Shown piece after piece: positions 52,581-63,800 of a stretch of 64,000 nucleotides of DNA (positions are counted from its first letter, which is position 1; each line of letters starts with the position of its first letter). The stretch is from NCBI GenBank assembly GCA_964036155.1, contig OZ038422.1:53529201-53593200 (forward strand), given 5' to 3'. This DNA is from Diploscapter coronatus (Eukaryota > Nematoda > Chromadorea > Rhabditida > Rhabditidae). Position numbers and translations under genes: made by a program. The notes beneath the pieces were generated by a model, which did not search any database, was not told where the DNA came from, and worked only from the letters and a program-made list of their open reading frames with translations.

Positions 52581-53005
52581 AAGCTGTTTATTCCTAATTC
52601 TACGTGCAAATCTAATAGTTCAATCAAGTCAATGCGAGAAAACGGATGAATAAATTCATGGAACTGCAAATAATTCTCACTAGTACACTTATTATTGATC
52701 AGGCTCCATTTTTCTGTACATATCCATTTTCTGCAGACAAACTTCGACCAAGCGGGTCTAATAATAAATATCCTGAGCTTTGCTCGATGCAAATGCAGTT
52801 GATTTTGAGATTGTTTTGAATTCTGTTTTCGAGCTTATTGTGGTGTGAAATGTTTTTCTCTCTAGCTCTGATAATCTTACCCATCAACTGATGAAATATC
52901 GTGATTCCTGTGTGTCTGTACACTTGTCTTGATTTCAGCTTCTTATATAATAGTAATTCATTTGTGAGTCTTTATTTGTCCTGTTATGATGCAGAGAAAA
53001 AACAT

Positions 53006-53397
53006 TTAGTTTGTTGAGGCGAAATTGAGAATGAGTGGAAGAAGACGGAGAGGAGAGGGGAAACTGACGGACAGGTATTCAGGCGGATTATCGGTCGATT
53101 GAAGAAGAAATTCTCGAAATTCGACTATTCGACAGCACTCAGGACGATCTTCGTCTCTCCTGCCATCTGAAAGATTACAAATCATCAGTGATGTATGATT
53201 ATCAAAAATGTATTGGGCAATTTTTAGTAAAGTTATGCATAGGAATGCCAAAATTGGCATTCGATTTATGCGTTAGAAATTTCTGGTGAATAACGACATA
53301 CACTTGTTTTAGTAGGAAAGCTTGATGAATGATTTCACTGAAATAGGCGAATATTGCAAATTGCTGGTTACACCTTATAGACGAACTTACTTTCCAT
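53006..53397 (-). CDS. Possible two-exon small protein
   Basis: Behind a CTTACTGCAG acceptor lies ATGGAAA and a strong donor (GTAAGT). This joins in phase to an exon starting at 53166 behind CTTTCAG. The result is about 55 residues: MENGRRDEDRPECCRIVEF, REFLLQSTDNPPEYLSVSF, then a Pro/Leu-rich end. No family recognised and no signal peptide. Support is only the agreement of acceptor, donor and phase, so it may be chance or part of a larger transcript. Confidence 0.33.
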
Positions 53398-53906
53398 GTA
53401 TTTGCACTGCAGTAAGGTTTTAGCACAAAGCTATGATTATAATTTGAATTAGCGTCTAGAAAAATCTAAGTAGTGATTTATCCCATCAGACATGATATCA
53501 CTTGTAATTTTAGGGTGAAACTTTCATATTCATTTTCAGTCTACAATCAGGAATAAGCATTACTGAATAAAGAAATAACGCATTTAATAGTACAAAAATA
53601 TCTTTCAAAACTCTGCAAAACTTATTAATAAAGTTTCACTATCGGCCATCTATGTACATACAACAGGCAATTCATTGCATTTATTCAGCTTCAAAAAAAT
53701 TTGTCATTCAATAATAATTGCAAAGAAATCTTAAAATATCGATGAAATGCAAAGTAAAGAGCTACTGTTCTCTATAAGATTCATTGTATCGTAACGAGCT
53801 CCATCGGTGCGTTTCGTTGATTTTCACTGTTAGTGCGTCGATCATTTTGTATTCTAGATGGCAATATTTTTCTAAAATTATAAAAAAAATATATATATAT
53901 ATATAA

Positions 53907-56016
53907 TTAATCTTGCTTTATGTAGAAAAACTTATAAATAGCCTTGCGACGGGCCGGTGAGCTCAACAGGAGCGATAATGGCATATGGAATCCCCAAGAT
54001 GTCGATTCGAATACTCGAAATACTGCCAATGCACCCAACGTGTCCAATTTATTTTTCCCAGTAGAATAAACTTCTTCTTCAGTCGGGCATCCGTTTATAT
54101 TTGAAGCTATTTTATGGTCAATGTAAAAATAAAATATTAGACAAAATAACTAAATAGAAAATTATATTAAGCATGATATTTTAGAGTGTATGCAATAATT
54201 GCATTTATCTAGTGAAGAAAGATCTCTAATAAATTATCATTCCAAAAAAATAGACAACCTTCAAAATGGACACATTACCGATTTCACAACTGAGATCATC
54301 GAAAGAAATATTTTATAATGTTATTTAGAGTCGTAAAATGAATCTGCTCTCCGCACGCAAGGAGACGAGCGGATTGTTTTTTCAATCGATTTTGTTTTTG
54401 ATCTTATGCTATTATTATTATCATACGTAGTGAGTGTGGAGATTATAGCAGCGTATTTTTCGAAAATCAATTCTAGAAAAAATAAGAGCATTCCCTTATA
54501 TATTAAAGAAATATTGTCTTTTAAATATACTTACATGGTGTGAAAGTATCGGTATCATTTGATATAATAACCTTCGATTTTGAGCTCCATAATTGTGGCT
54601 TGAAATCGAACTTAATTTTTGCATTTTTCTATACATAACAATATAAAGACAAGTTATAATTAATCCAATTATTTCAATGACTGATGGTGCAATCTAAAAA
54701 TAATATAAATTTGTTTCTATTAATATCATAATAATGACAAATTTAAAGATACCAAGAAATAAATGGCATATTCACAATGTTCTGTCCAAATAACTATCAC
54801 ATGAACAGCAAATATCGTAATATTAAATGAAACCGAAAATGCATAGATAAGTTTTATAGACATTGTCATGGATTCCCTTAAAGTATCTTTTAAATAATTA
54901 CAAATTCGATAAAAACGTAATTACTTGTTGATTAGAGACTTCGAAAGTGGTTTTTTATCGAATATAATCGCCATTCGTTGAAGGACTAGGAATGAATTAA
55001 ACAATGTAATCGCAGTACTAGAAATTGGGCTTAGGATTAAACTAGGTCCAAATAGCACTGATGCACCAATTATGAGAAGTTGAATAATTAGATAGTATGT
55101 TATAATTAGTCGTAGTAGCATCCATATATCGTTTATTTCATCGGGTATCTCACTGATACATATTCCGTATTTTGCTAAAATTCTATCAAATACACTGAGC
55201 TCAAAGATTATTGTAGGATTTTTATTATTAACTTCTTTCTTTAAGAAAAATCTATCTTAAAATAAAAAATTATTCATATAAAATAGCATAATAAATACCA
55301 ATAAAGCTTGTTTCGGAAGCTATATAGAGTTTAAACATAATTCTGGGTGTATATGAGTAAAATTTGAATGGGAACTACCATCGGACAATAATTGTGACTT
55401 TTCATGGAGAATAGTCTGTTTTTGATCTATCGAAAGCTTCAAAATAAAGATATACAACGAAAAATAAATAATTAAATCGATCTTTAACTTATTTTTAAAT
55501 TTATACTAGTTAAAGAAATTATTCGTAAGTACATGAAATTTAGTAAGTTAACCTACGATTCCGAAATAAATAATCCTTAGTAAATGTAGAAGCCCCCAGT
55601 ATTATCAATCCAATAATATTTATGAAATAAATTACTGTTAACCTTTGCAAGTGCCATAGTATTCTAGAATAATATTCCTATAATAATAATAATGTACTTT
55701 AAAGCCATAAAATAAGTTTAACATACTATTGTTTCTTGTTTCAGGGCATTCATAGAAATTGCAAACAAAACAGTTAATATTATTAGTACGATAATAATTG
55801 GTGAACATATAATGATCGCTTTACCAATATCATTTTCATCCTTTGATATTTTTCCTGTAAAAAAAAGTAATCTCATTATTATTAAATAGATCGAATATAA
55901 TTTATATATAAGAGTAACTACTACGCCATACCATCTAAAGTATTGTTTAAAAGTGAATAATCACAAGTAATTGAACTTTTCATCCCTTCTTTCAGCCATT
56001 TAAATATTTCATCCAT
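53907..56016 (-). CDS. Multi-pass membrane protein, candidate nematode chemoreceptor
   Basis: A chain of AT-rich exons encodes about six clear hydrophobic segments: AIIICSPIIIVLIILTVLF, VIYFINIIGLIILGAS, LLRLIITYYLIIQLLIIGA, ISSTAITLFNSFLVLQ, LIYAFSVSFNITIFAVHVIV and IAPSVIEIIGLIITCLYIV. The start is MDEIFKWLKEGMKSSITCDY at 56016, where an Asn (LLNNT) could carry glycan. The last exon ends SSPARRKAIYKFFYIKQD at 53907, resembling the cytoplasmic end of a seven-helix receptor. A seven-pass GPCR-like chemoreceptor is the best reading, but I cannot place it in a family. Junctions of exons 2-3 and of the final exon do not agree in phase in my reading, so the model is partial or the gene may be decaying. 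Confidence 0.5.
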
Positions 56017-56793
56017 AATGTAGAATAGGAATATTTTATCAATCAATAGTTTCAAGACAATGAGACTGAAGTATGGCTAAAAATGAGCCTTCACTTATCT
56101 CAACATATCTTATACGAAGGGTGTGTATGTTTCTTCATGATTTCATATCTCTACTGTCTTAAATCAAAAATATATGTTACACAGAACAACGTTATAATTA
56201 ACGAGTGACTCTTTTCTTGAAACATCTATCTTCTATATTCCTACTTCCGTTTGAACTAAATTATAATCTACACAAGCGAATCTTTCACTGATTATAGTTG
56301 TGGATTTCAAAATCACGTCAACTTCCATGATAAAATTAAAATTTGAATGTTTGAGAAGAAATAAATCATTGCTGATTTAGAATGACGAGGGAATTTCATT
56401 CAATTGGTTATCATGGAATGATCAATTTCGATCTAATCGAATTTTAAAACCTCAAAAATGTAATTAGTAAATGGAAACAACGATCAAAGGGTGAAGTTGC
56501 GCTAGTTTTTTCTTTCCGAAACTATGGAGTGTACATTCAATGACTTGTCCTGTTCAATAACAACCATTTCTGTAGACAATTCGGACAAGTTCGTCGACCA
56601 TCGATTCCCCGAATTACTCAACACTGGTTCATAGAGGTCGGAAGTCGACATCAGGGAAATTCTCAATTAGTCTCGAAAAGTTACACACTAATGATGGTCT
56701 TTGAAAATTCGACGAGTTTTTTTTTCTTCTTCTCTGAGTTTTCAATTATTTCAAATAATAATACATATTTTCAGTTTTCAAACAATCGCCATA
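56017..56793. other. Spacer between receptor-like gene and repeat-protein copy A
   Basis: Divergent intergenic stretch. Apart from the SL-like acceptor at 56772-56774 I see no recognisable element. Confidence 0.5.
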
Positions 56794-59700
56794 ATGTCAC
56801 TGAAAATATTACTACTCGTACTGTGCAACTTTTCAACCGCGTATTCTGATAAAGAAACGACAGTTCATAATACTGCAACAGGTAATTTTTCTAATAATTT
56901 AATGATGCAAATGATTCAAGTTAGAGATATTAATTCGATAATTTTTTTAGAATTATCCAAGGAGTTCATTCATTTGGGTAGCTCAGCCGATTCGTTGCTA
57001 AAAGAAACCTACGATGTGATTCGAAGAGTTTTCTGGATCTCGAATAACATGTTCAGTACGAATGAACAGAAATTACAAGATATCAAGGCTCTGATGTTGC
57101 CAGTGATGAAGAGGAAACTCGGCGTCAAAGCATATGGTTTAACAGACGATCAAATTTTCGTAAGCATTTAGGAATTCATCTGTGAAAGACTTTATTTTTT
57201 CAATTTTAGTCGCCTCAAATATCATCTTATACGAAACTATTCGAGATGAATATGAAGTGGAGTTTTCGTTTAATTAAACCGGACATTCCAAAGGAGGTTT
57301 GAATATAGAAAAATGATGTAATTTTTTATTATTTTAGGTCCGTGAAATAGAGCACCAGATTAGACAGTTGAAAGTTTCGCGAGATATGCTCGAATTGGAT
57401 AAAGAATACGTCCTCAACAAGTTGAAGAGGATGCTCAGGAAATTTTCTGAATCTTCACTAATTCGTTACATTCAATTGAAACACGAATTTTCCGGTAGAA
57501 CAACAGAATCTGCAATATTAGAAGAAACGACTACGCCTGAGTCGGAATCATCTCAAACAACTAGTGTAAGTAAGGAACAAAATAATCATTGTGAAATGTG
57601 AGAATGAAAATACTTCTACCGAGACTTGAATTGCCAAGTGTCATGATATGAAGAATGGAATCTCGAGTGTTTCCTTACTATCCTCAAGCCCTACACACTG
57701 TCTTCATGTTATATTCCCCAAAGATTATGTCATTCATAGGGAAATGAGCAATAGTTATCAACCAATGAAATGTTCTTAATTTTAGCCCAAACAGCTCATC
57801 TATCGCGACAAGATGATCAATTGTAAGTCGATCTTTTCATAGTTGAAATGAAATTTCATGTTTCAGACTGGGCCGAGAGTTTCTTCAACGAGAACAACGA
57901 ACTCTCTTCGTCCATAGTGGACTTCTGGAACAATAATTACAGAATTATCTACTTCGAGCAGAAGCCAGACGATATCAAGCTGAAAATGCTCAAAGACAAC
58001 TACTTCGATGAATTGAAAGCCAATTCGGATACAATCTTGTCGAATGAGGAGTTGGAAAATAAATGGGTGAGTTAGAGTGACATCAATCAGATTTCATTAA
58101 TTTTCGCAATATAAAAAATCCTATTTAGAAGGAGGCTAGGAAATCGAAAGAAGATGACATCATATTCATCAACAAACGAATGAAGCGATTCAACCAGAAG
58201 GAAATTCCTAATAGCGTAAGTTAATGAAGATAATATATATATTAGGTTGTCCGGAAAGTCCTGTCCGATGGTTTTCAAAAATTTATATTTATATATCAAA
58301 GCGTTTCTATGGGAAATGGTTATTATAATATCGTAGAGGTATCATGACACTTGTAATAAAAAAGGTCTATAAGATATCATCATCTATTCTGAGCATAGGA
58401 ATTTACTCCGATTCTCTCTAATGGATCAACATCGGATTCAACATTTTCCAATCTTTCCTCCTCCGTCCGCACCGAAAGGAGTTTCTGAAAAATCTAGTGA
58501 TTGGAGATGAGAGCTGGATCCTCTATGAGAACAACACACGCACTGCCTTTTGGATTGCATGTGGATCAGAGCCACCAGCGGTGGCGAAGCCAGATCTGCA
58601 CCCTCGAAAGGTTCTCCTCTACTACTGGTGGGAGTCAGAAGGGATACTATACTCCGAATTACTGCCACGGTCACGGCCTCCACCTACACTCATCAACTCG
58701 AGAATTTTGTCAAAATCGGCCGAGAAAATCGATCTGGGCGTGTGAATGTCCATCTGCTTCATATCAACGCTCGATCTCATTTAGCAGAGAAGACTCAGGA
58801 TAAACTAGAAACGCTTGGTTGGGAAACGGTACCCTACCCACTTTATTCCCCTGGTCTCACTCCTTCTAATTATCACCTTTTTCGCAATCTAAAAAAAATT
58901 CTCAGCTGAAAAATTTTCCAACAATTATGGTGCTCTAAAAATGGGATCTCTAACTTTTTTGGCCTGCAGCCCTCCAATTTCTGGGCAAAGGAGATCAATG
59001 ATCTCCTCATTTATTGGGGTTCTGTTGTAGATAATAGTGGTAACTATATCATTGATTAAAGTTAAGTTTTGATAAAGAAATAAAATAATTAAACAAATAT
59101 GTTAATATCGGACAGGACTTTCCGGACAACCGATATATTGTTTTTTAATTTACATTCTAGGTTCGCGAAGTAAACAAAGCCATAATGAAATTGCGACTTT
59201 CGAGAAAGTTCTACGAGACTAGCTCGACGGAAGAGGCTGCTCAATTGTTCAAAGAAGCAATCGATCCTTATTCCGACAAGGACCTCTTGATGTGGGAGTC
59301 CTTGTTCTTCAATACTTATGTGGGTTCTAGTTTTCTAGAGATATTTATTTAGAGAAAAATATCATATATTATTTGAATTTTTGAAAGGAAGTCTAGAGAA
59401 AAATGTATCTATCTTGAAATCTTAAAATTCATTAACTGATAAATTGAAAAAAAAACCTGTCTTTTTTCCCTAATGACGATGATTTTTTATTTAGTACACG
59501 GACCGAGACACTCCATTCGGAAAGCGAACTCAGATTATCTTCGAAAACACTAAATTCTACCATCAACGATACGCGACTTGGACGCCCAAATTCACGAATG
59601 CAGTGAATTCGAAGAGGAAGATGGAGTGTGATGACACGAAGACGGTCGATGAAATCGTGAATGGAATCAAGGGTCTGTCCATCCAGAGTGAGGAGGCTTG

Positions 59701-60238
59701 GCGGAATCAGAAGAAGTCGTCACAGGAGGCCGATGAATTCTGGGTATAAATTCTGATTTCAAACAAGTTTGACATCGAGAAACCATATCCAGCATTACAT
59801 ACGACGCAGGCGATTTAACCCGTTCTCTTACGAAACATTATTTCGCACATAACATATGGTCTCCAATTGCAAGTTTATTTCAAAAACTAAACTTCGCATA
59901 ATTTATAAGCAAAGATATAGAGTCAAAGGTTCATAATTTTACAAATTAAATTTATATTTCAGGAAAAAGAGAAACCAAATGAACGAAAATTGATTGAAGA
60001 ATGTCAAGCTCAAATTAAGAAATTCAAGAATGTTGGACAAAGAGTAGGAAATTCACATTTTCTAAAATAAAAATACGATATTTTGATTCAGCTATATCAA
60101 TTGTACCAAGATATTGAAGATCTACGCCTGAGCAAAGCGTTTTATCGAGCGACTTTCGAAAAGAAACTCAAAATGTACACGGACGCTGCAGCGAAGTACA
60201 CTGATGAAGAAGTCATAAAATTCTGGAATACTTTGTAA
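56794..60238 (+). CDS. Secreted helical repeat protein, copy A (family unknown)
   Basis: ATG at 56794 lies 19 bases behind a TTTTCAG acceptor. Signal peptide MSLKILLLVLCNFSTAYS, then about 540 residues in ten exons joined in phase, stop at 60238 and AATAAA near 60259. Related blocks recur: LRLSRKFYETSSTEEAAQL with KEAIDPYSDKDLLMWE, and LRLSKAFYRATFEKKLKMY with AAKYTDEEVIKFWNTL. They share a pattern of (R/K)-x-x-x-x-FY, a charged stretch, then Y-(S/T)-D-(E/K)-(E/D) and an aromatic residue. The protein is very rich in Lys and Glu and nearly Cys-free, so helical bundles are likely. I cannot assign a known family; nematode SXP/RAL-2-type secreted proteins were considered but not supported. A decayed mariner lies in an intron (58242-59133). 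Confidence 0.75.
58242..59133 (+). mobile_element. Decayed mariner element
   Basis: The ends are matching inverted repeats of at least 25 bases: GGTTGTCCGGAAAGTCCTGT on the left and its exact reverse complement on the right, both next to TA-rich flanks. Transposase relics on the plus strand lie in two frames, so a frameshift separates them. One has GDESWILYENNTRTAFWI and PDLHPRKVLLYYWWESEGI, the other LETLGWETVPYPLYSPG. The catalytic triad is broken: INARSH stands where mariner has DNAR-H, and SNYHLF where SDYHLF is usual. At about 0.9 kb, with the N-terminal DNA-binding part missing, it is dead. Confidence 0.93.
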
Positions 60239-60894
60239 TTAAGTAAATTTATTTGTAAATAAAGATTTTTCTATGAGAATAGTGTTATTTGATTTTTATC
60301 GTATTTTTAATATATGTGATTCTAATCAAAGTACAATTCATTTATTTGTATGATCAGGTTTAATCTAACTTCTGACAATCCATTAAATTCAAAGTTATCG
60401 TGTAAATTTAAACAAAACAAAACTAAAGTAAATTAATTCACCTAATCCGAGTATAGTTCTAATAATTAGAGCGTTAAAGCAATTGAACTGACCTCTGATT
60501 TAAAATGACGGGAGAATTACACGCGACTTTGGTCAATCAAATCTGAGTCTGTATCTTTCGAATTAATCGAATTTGGGTAAAAAAAAGTGAAGACTACGCA
60601 AAAATGAGTGAGTGACGAGAGAAAATGATCAAAGAGTAAAGTTGTGCAATGTTGTTCTCTTCAAAATGACGAAGACATGCAATAATGTCTGGCATGTTCA
60701 GTCGGGATATTACTCATTATTTCACCGATTATTGATTTTTTCAAATTTCCCAATCAAGAGTTAATTCGCAAATGTCATTTAGGCTAGTTTCGAAAAATAA
60801 ACGTAGAAATGTTGATGCACAAAGGCTTTATATTTAGTTTATTATCTTAATTACTAATCTAGTTTTACAATTTAGGCACTAGTTTTTTTCGGAA
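60239..60894. other. Spacer between the two repeat-protein copies
   Basis: Contains the poly-A signal of copy A near 60259 and some stretches resembling the region upstream of copy A, such as GAATTAC/GAATTTC contexts and GATCAAAG-G/AGT-AAGTTG near 56483 and 60628. Part of the promoter region was therefore probably duplicated as well. No gene is seen. Confidence 0.5.
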
Positions 60895-63800
60895 ATGTTA
60901 TTGAAATTGTCTTTGATTTTCCTCTACTTTTATTCAGTCGTATTTGCCGATAAAGAGACGACAATTCACAATACTGCAACAGGTAATTTTTCTAATAATG
61001 TAATGATGCAAATGATTCAAGTTAGAGATATTAATTCGATAATTTTTTTAGAATTATCCAAGGAGTTCATTCATTTGGGTAGCTCAGCCGATTCGTTGCT
61101 AAAAGAAACCTACGATGTGATTCGAAGAGTTTTCTGGATCTCGAATAACATGTTCAGTACGAATGAACAGAAATTACAAGATATCAAGGCTCTGATGTTG
61201 CCAGTGATGAAGAGGAAACTCGACGTCAAAGCATATGGTTTAACAGACGATCAAATTTTCGTAAGCATTTAGGAATTCATCTGTGAAAGACTTTATTTTT
61301 TTCAATTTTAGTCGCCTCAAATATCATCTTATACGAAACTATTCGAGATGAATATGAAGTGGAGTTTTCGTTTAATTAAACCGGACATTCCAAAGGAGGT
61401 TTGAATATAGAAAAATGATGTAATTTTTTATTATTTTAGGTTCGTGAAATAGAGCACCAGATTAGACAATTGAAAGTTTCACGAGACATGCTCGAATTGG
61501 ATAAAGAATACGTCCTCAACAAGTTGAAGAGGATGCTCAGGAAATTTTCTGAATCTTCACTAACTCGCTATATTCAATTGAAACACGAATTTTCCGGTGG
61601 AACATCAGAAGAAATGAAAATTACTGAAACTCATAATAAATACCAGTCTCAACCTGAGGTATGTCATTCTACATTTAATCATTCTTAAAACGTAGTTTAA
61701 AATTATTCAATTTTAGACTCAATATGGTCTTCAATTGATTTATCGAGATAAATTGATTGCGAGTAAGTCTTATCCAATCTACTTGTCAAGACTAAAAGAT
61801 CATTTTAGATCATACCAAAAAGTTTTATAATGAGTTTTCAAACGTTATGCCAATAATTCTTCCGCTAGTCAATAATGTAGGTTCAAAAATTGTGATCCTA
61901 TGAAAATGCCCCTTTTAGGAAACTGTCATTCTGATGTTTATGAATATACCATTTGAAGGGAAGTTGAAAATGATCAAGGAAAATTATATAAATAAATTAA
62001 AGTTGCTATCTAGTAAATATACAACAGAACAATTGGAGACTAAATGGGTATGTTGGGAAAGTTTGCGAAATTAGATTTTAGATATAAGCTGTATGAAGTT
62101 TTATTTAGAAGGAGGTGGAAAAAAATAAAATAAGCACGATTCAAGCGTTCAGTGCAAAAATGCAAAGATTTGCAGAAAAGGATATTCCCGAACGAGTAAG
62201 TTCTAAAACCAATTATTTGAGATAAAAATGGTCGAAATTATAGGTAAGGCAGCTAAATCGAGTTATAATTGACACGAAAATGTCGCCGAAATTTTTCGAA
62301 TCAACTCTCGAAGAGGCTACCGATATGATGAAAAAGGCGGTGGAGCCTTACACGGACGAGGAACTAATGATTTGGGAAACGACCTATTTATATCTCTGGG
62401 TGAGAATAGAATAATATAAAATCCGATAAATTAGTTAAGATTTTACAAAGATAATATAGATCTTTCTGAAAGAACGTAGTTTTATTGAGTTATTGATATT
62501 TTAAATTTTAAGCTTTTGTGCCTAAAATCAATTCGGCTTCAAAGTTTAATATAAAAACTCCAAACCCATACATATGAAATTATATTTAATCTCTGATAAT
62601 TGATTTTTAGCCGTCTAATGATTTTTAAATATTCTTAATTTTATTAATATTTATTTAGCAATTTTAGTACACTGACAACGAAACTACACACGGAAAGCGC
62701 TTACTATTCATCAAAAGTATAGATTATTCATTTTTTAGTTTAAAACACATTCCGTGAAATAATCGGAGAGCCATGTGCACAATATATAAAGTATCTCAAA
62801 TCCGGATAAAGCCATATAGGTGGATGGGCCCTTGGGCCCTAATCACAAAAACAATTTTCTGGCCCCGACCCCTTTTTGTGGGCAGAGCTATGTTAATTTA
62901 AAGTTCAAATCTAACACTTATGCTTTTTAAATTTTTCGAAAATCTATTATAGCAAAATGTTTTCTTTGTACCTCCCAGAGAGTTTCAGATTAGCATAGTT
63001 CCGCTCACAAAAAAGGGCGGGTCAAAAAACTTAGTTTTGTGATTAGGGCCCAAGGGCCCATCCACCTATATGGCTTTATTCGGATTCGAGATACTTTGTG
63101 CATTATGCATCCCCTCACTCTATGATCAATCGTTCAAGTTTTTCAAAGAATGCATCTTAAAAGAGAAAATTATATTTTAGAAAATACAAAATCCTTTCAC
63201 AAAATATATATGCACTGGGCGCCAAAACTTGCCATGTCGGTTTTCAAGGTAACTATTTAAATCTTTTGCTATGAAAATTTCCTTTTATTCAGAGACGAAA
63301 AATTGAATGTGATTCAGAAACAACATTTGATCAAAAAATGCGATTACTCAAAGAAAATTTTATACAAGCACGTAGTCAAACGTTGAATCGTAGAATGAAC
63401 GAATCAGAAGCCGATAAATTTTGGGTAAATCTTTAAATGATATGGTAATAAAATGAACCGATAATATTTTTCAGGAAAATAAGAAAATAAATGAAATAGC
63501 TTCAATTGAAATATGTAATGAAGAGAAAGAGCTTCTACGAAAGACTACACCAAGGGTAGGTTCTAAATCGTCTTTTTTAAATTTATTTAGGATAATCTAA
63601 TGATTTTGAAAAAAATCGTTTTAATTATCACCGTTTACATATTGAAGATGTATTGTTTTAGAAGTTTTTTACCTCTATAATCGGTATAACACGAGACTTT
63701 TCAAAATGTACTAAAATCAACAAAATTTTTAGACTAAAATTTTGACTATTCGATTATTAGATTATTCATTCGCTTTCATAAAAGATTAATAAGTTTTACC

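Noticed and set aside
53942..54030. tRNA-like words (GGTGAGCTCAACAGGAGCG and GATTCGAATAC) suggesting a tRNA or SINE
   Set aside because: The acceptor stem does not pair, and the minus strand reads as the last exon of the receptor-like gene ending SSPARRKAIYKFF.
58438..58683. Minus-strand frame inside the mariner
   Set aside because: The plus strand carries recognisable transposase remnants with mariner end repeats, so this frame is antisense by chance.
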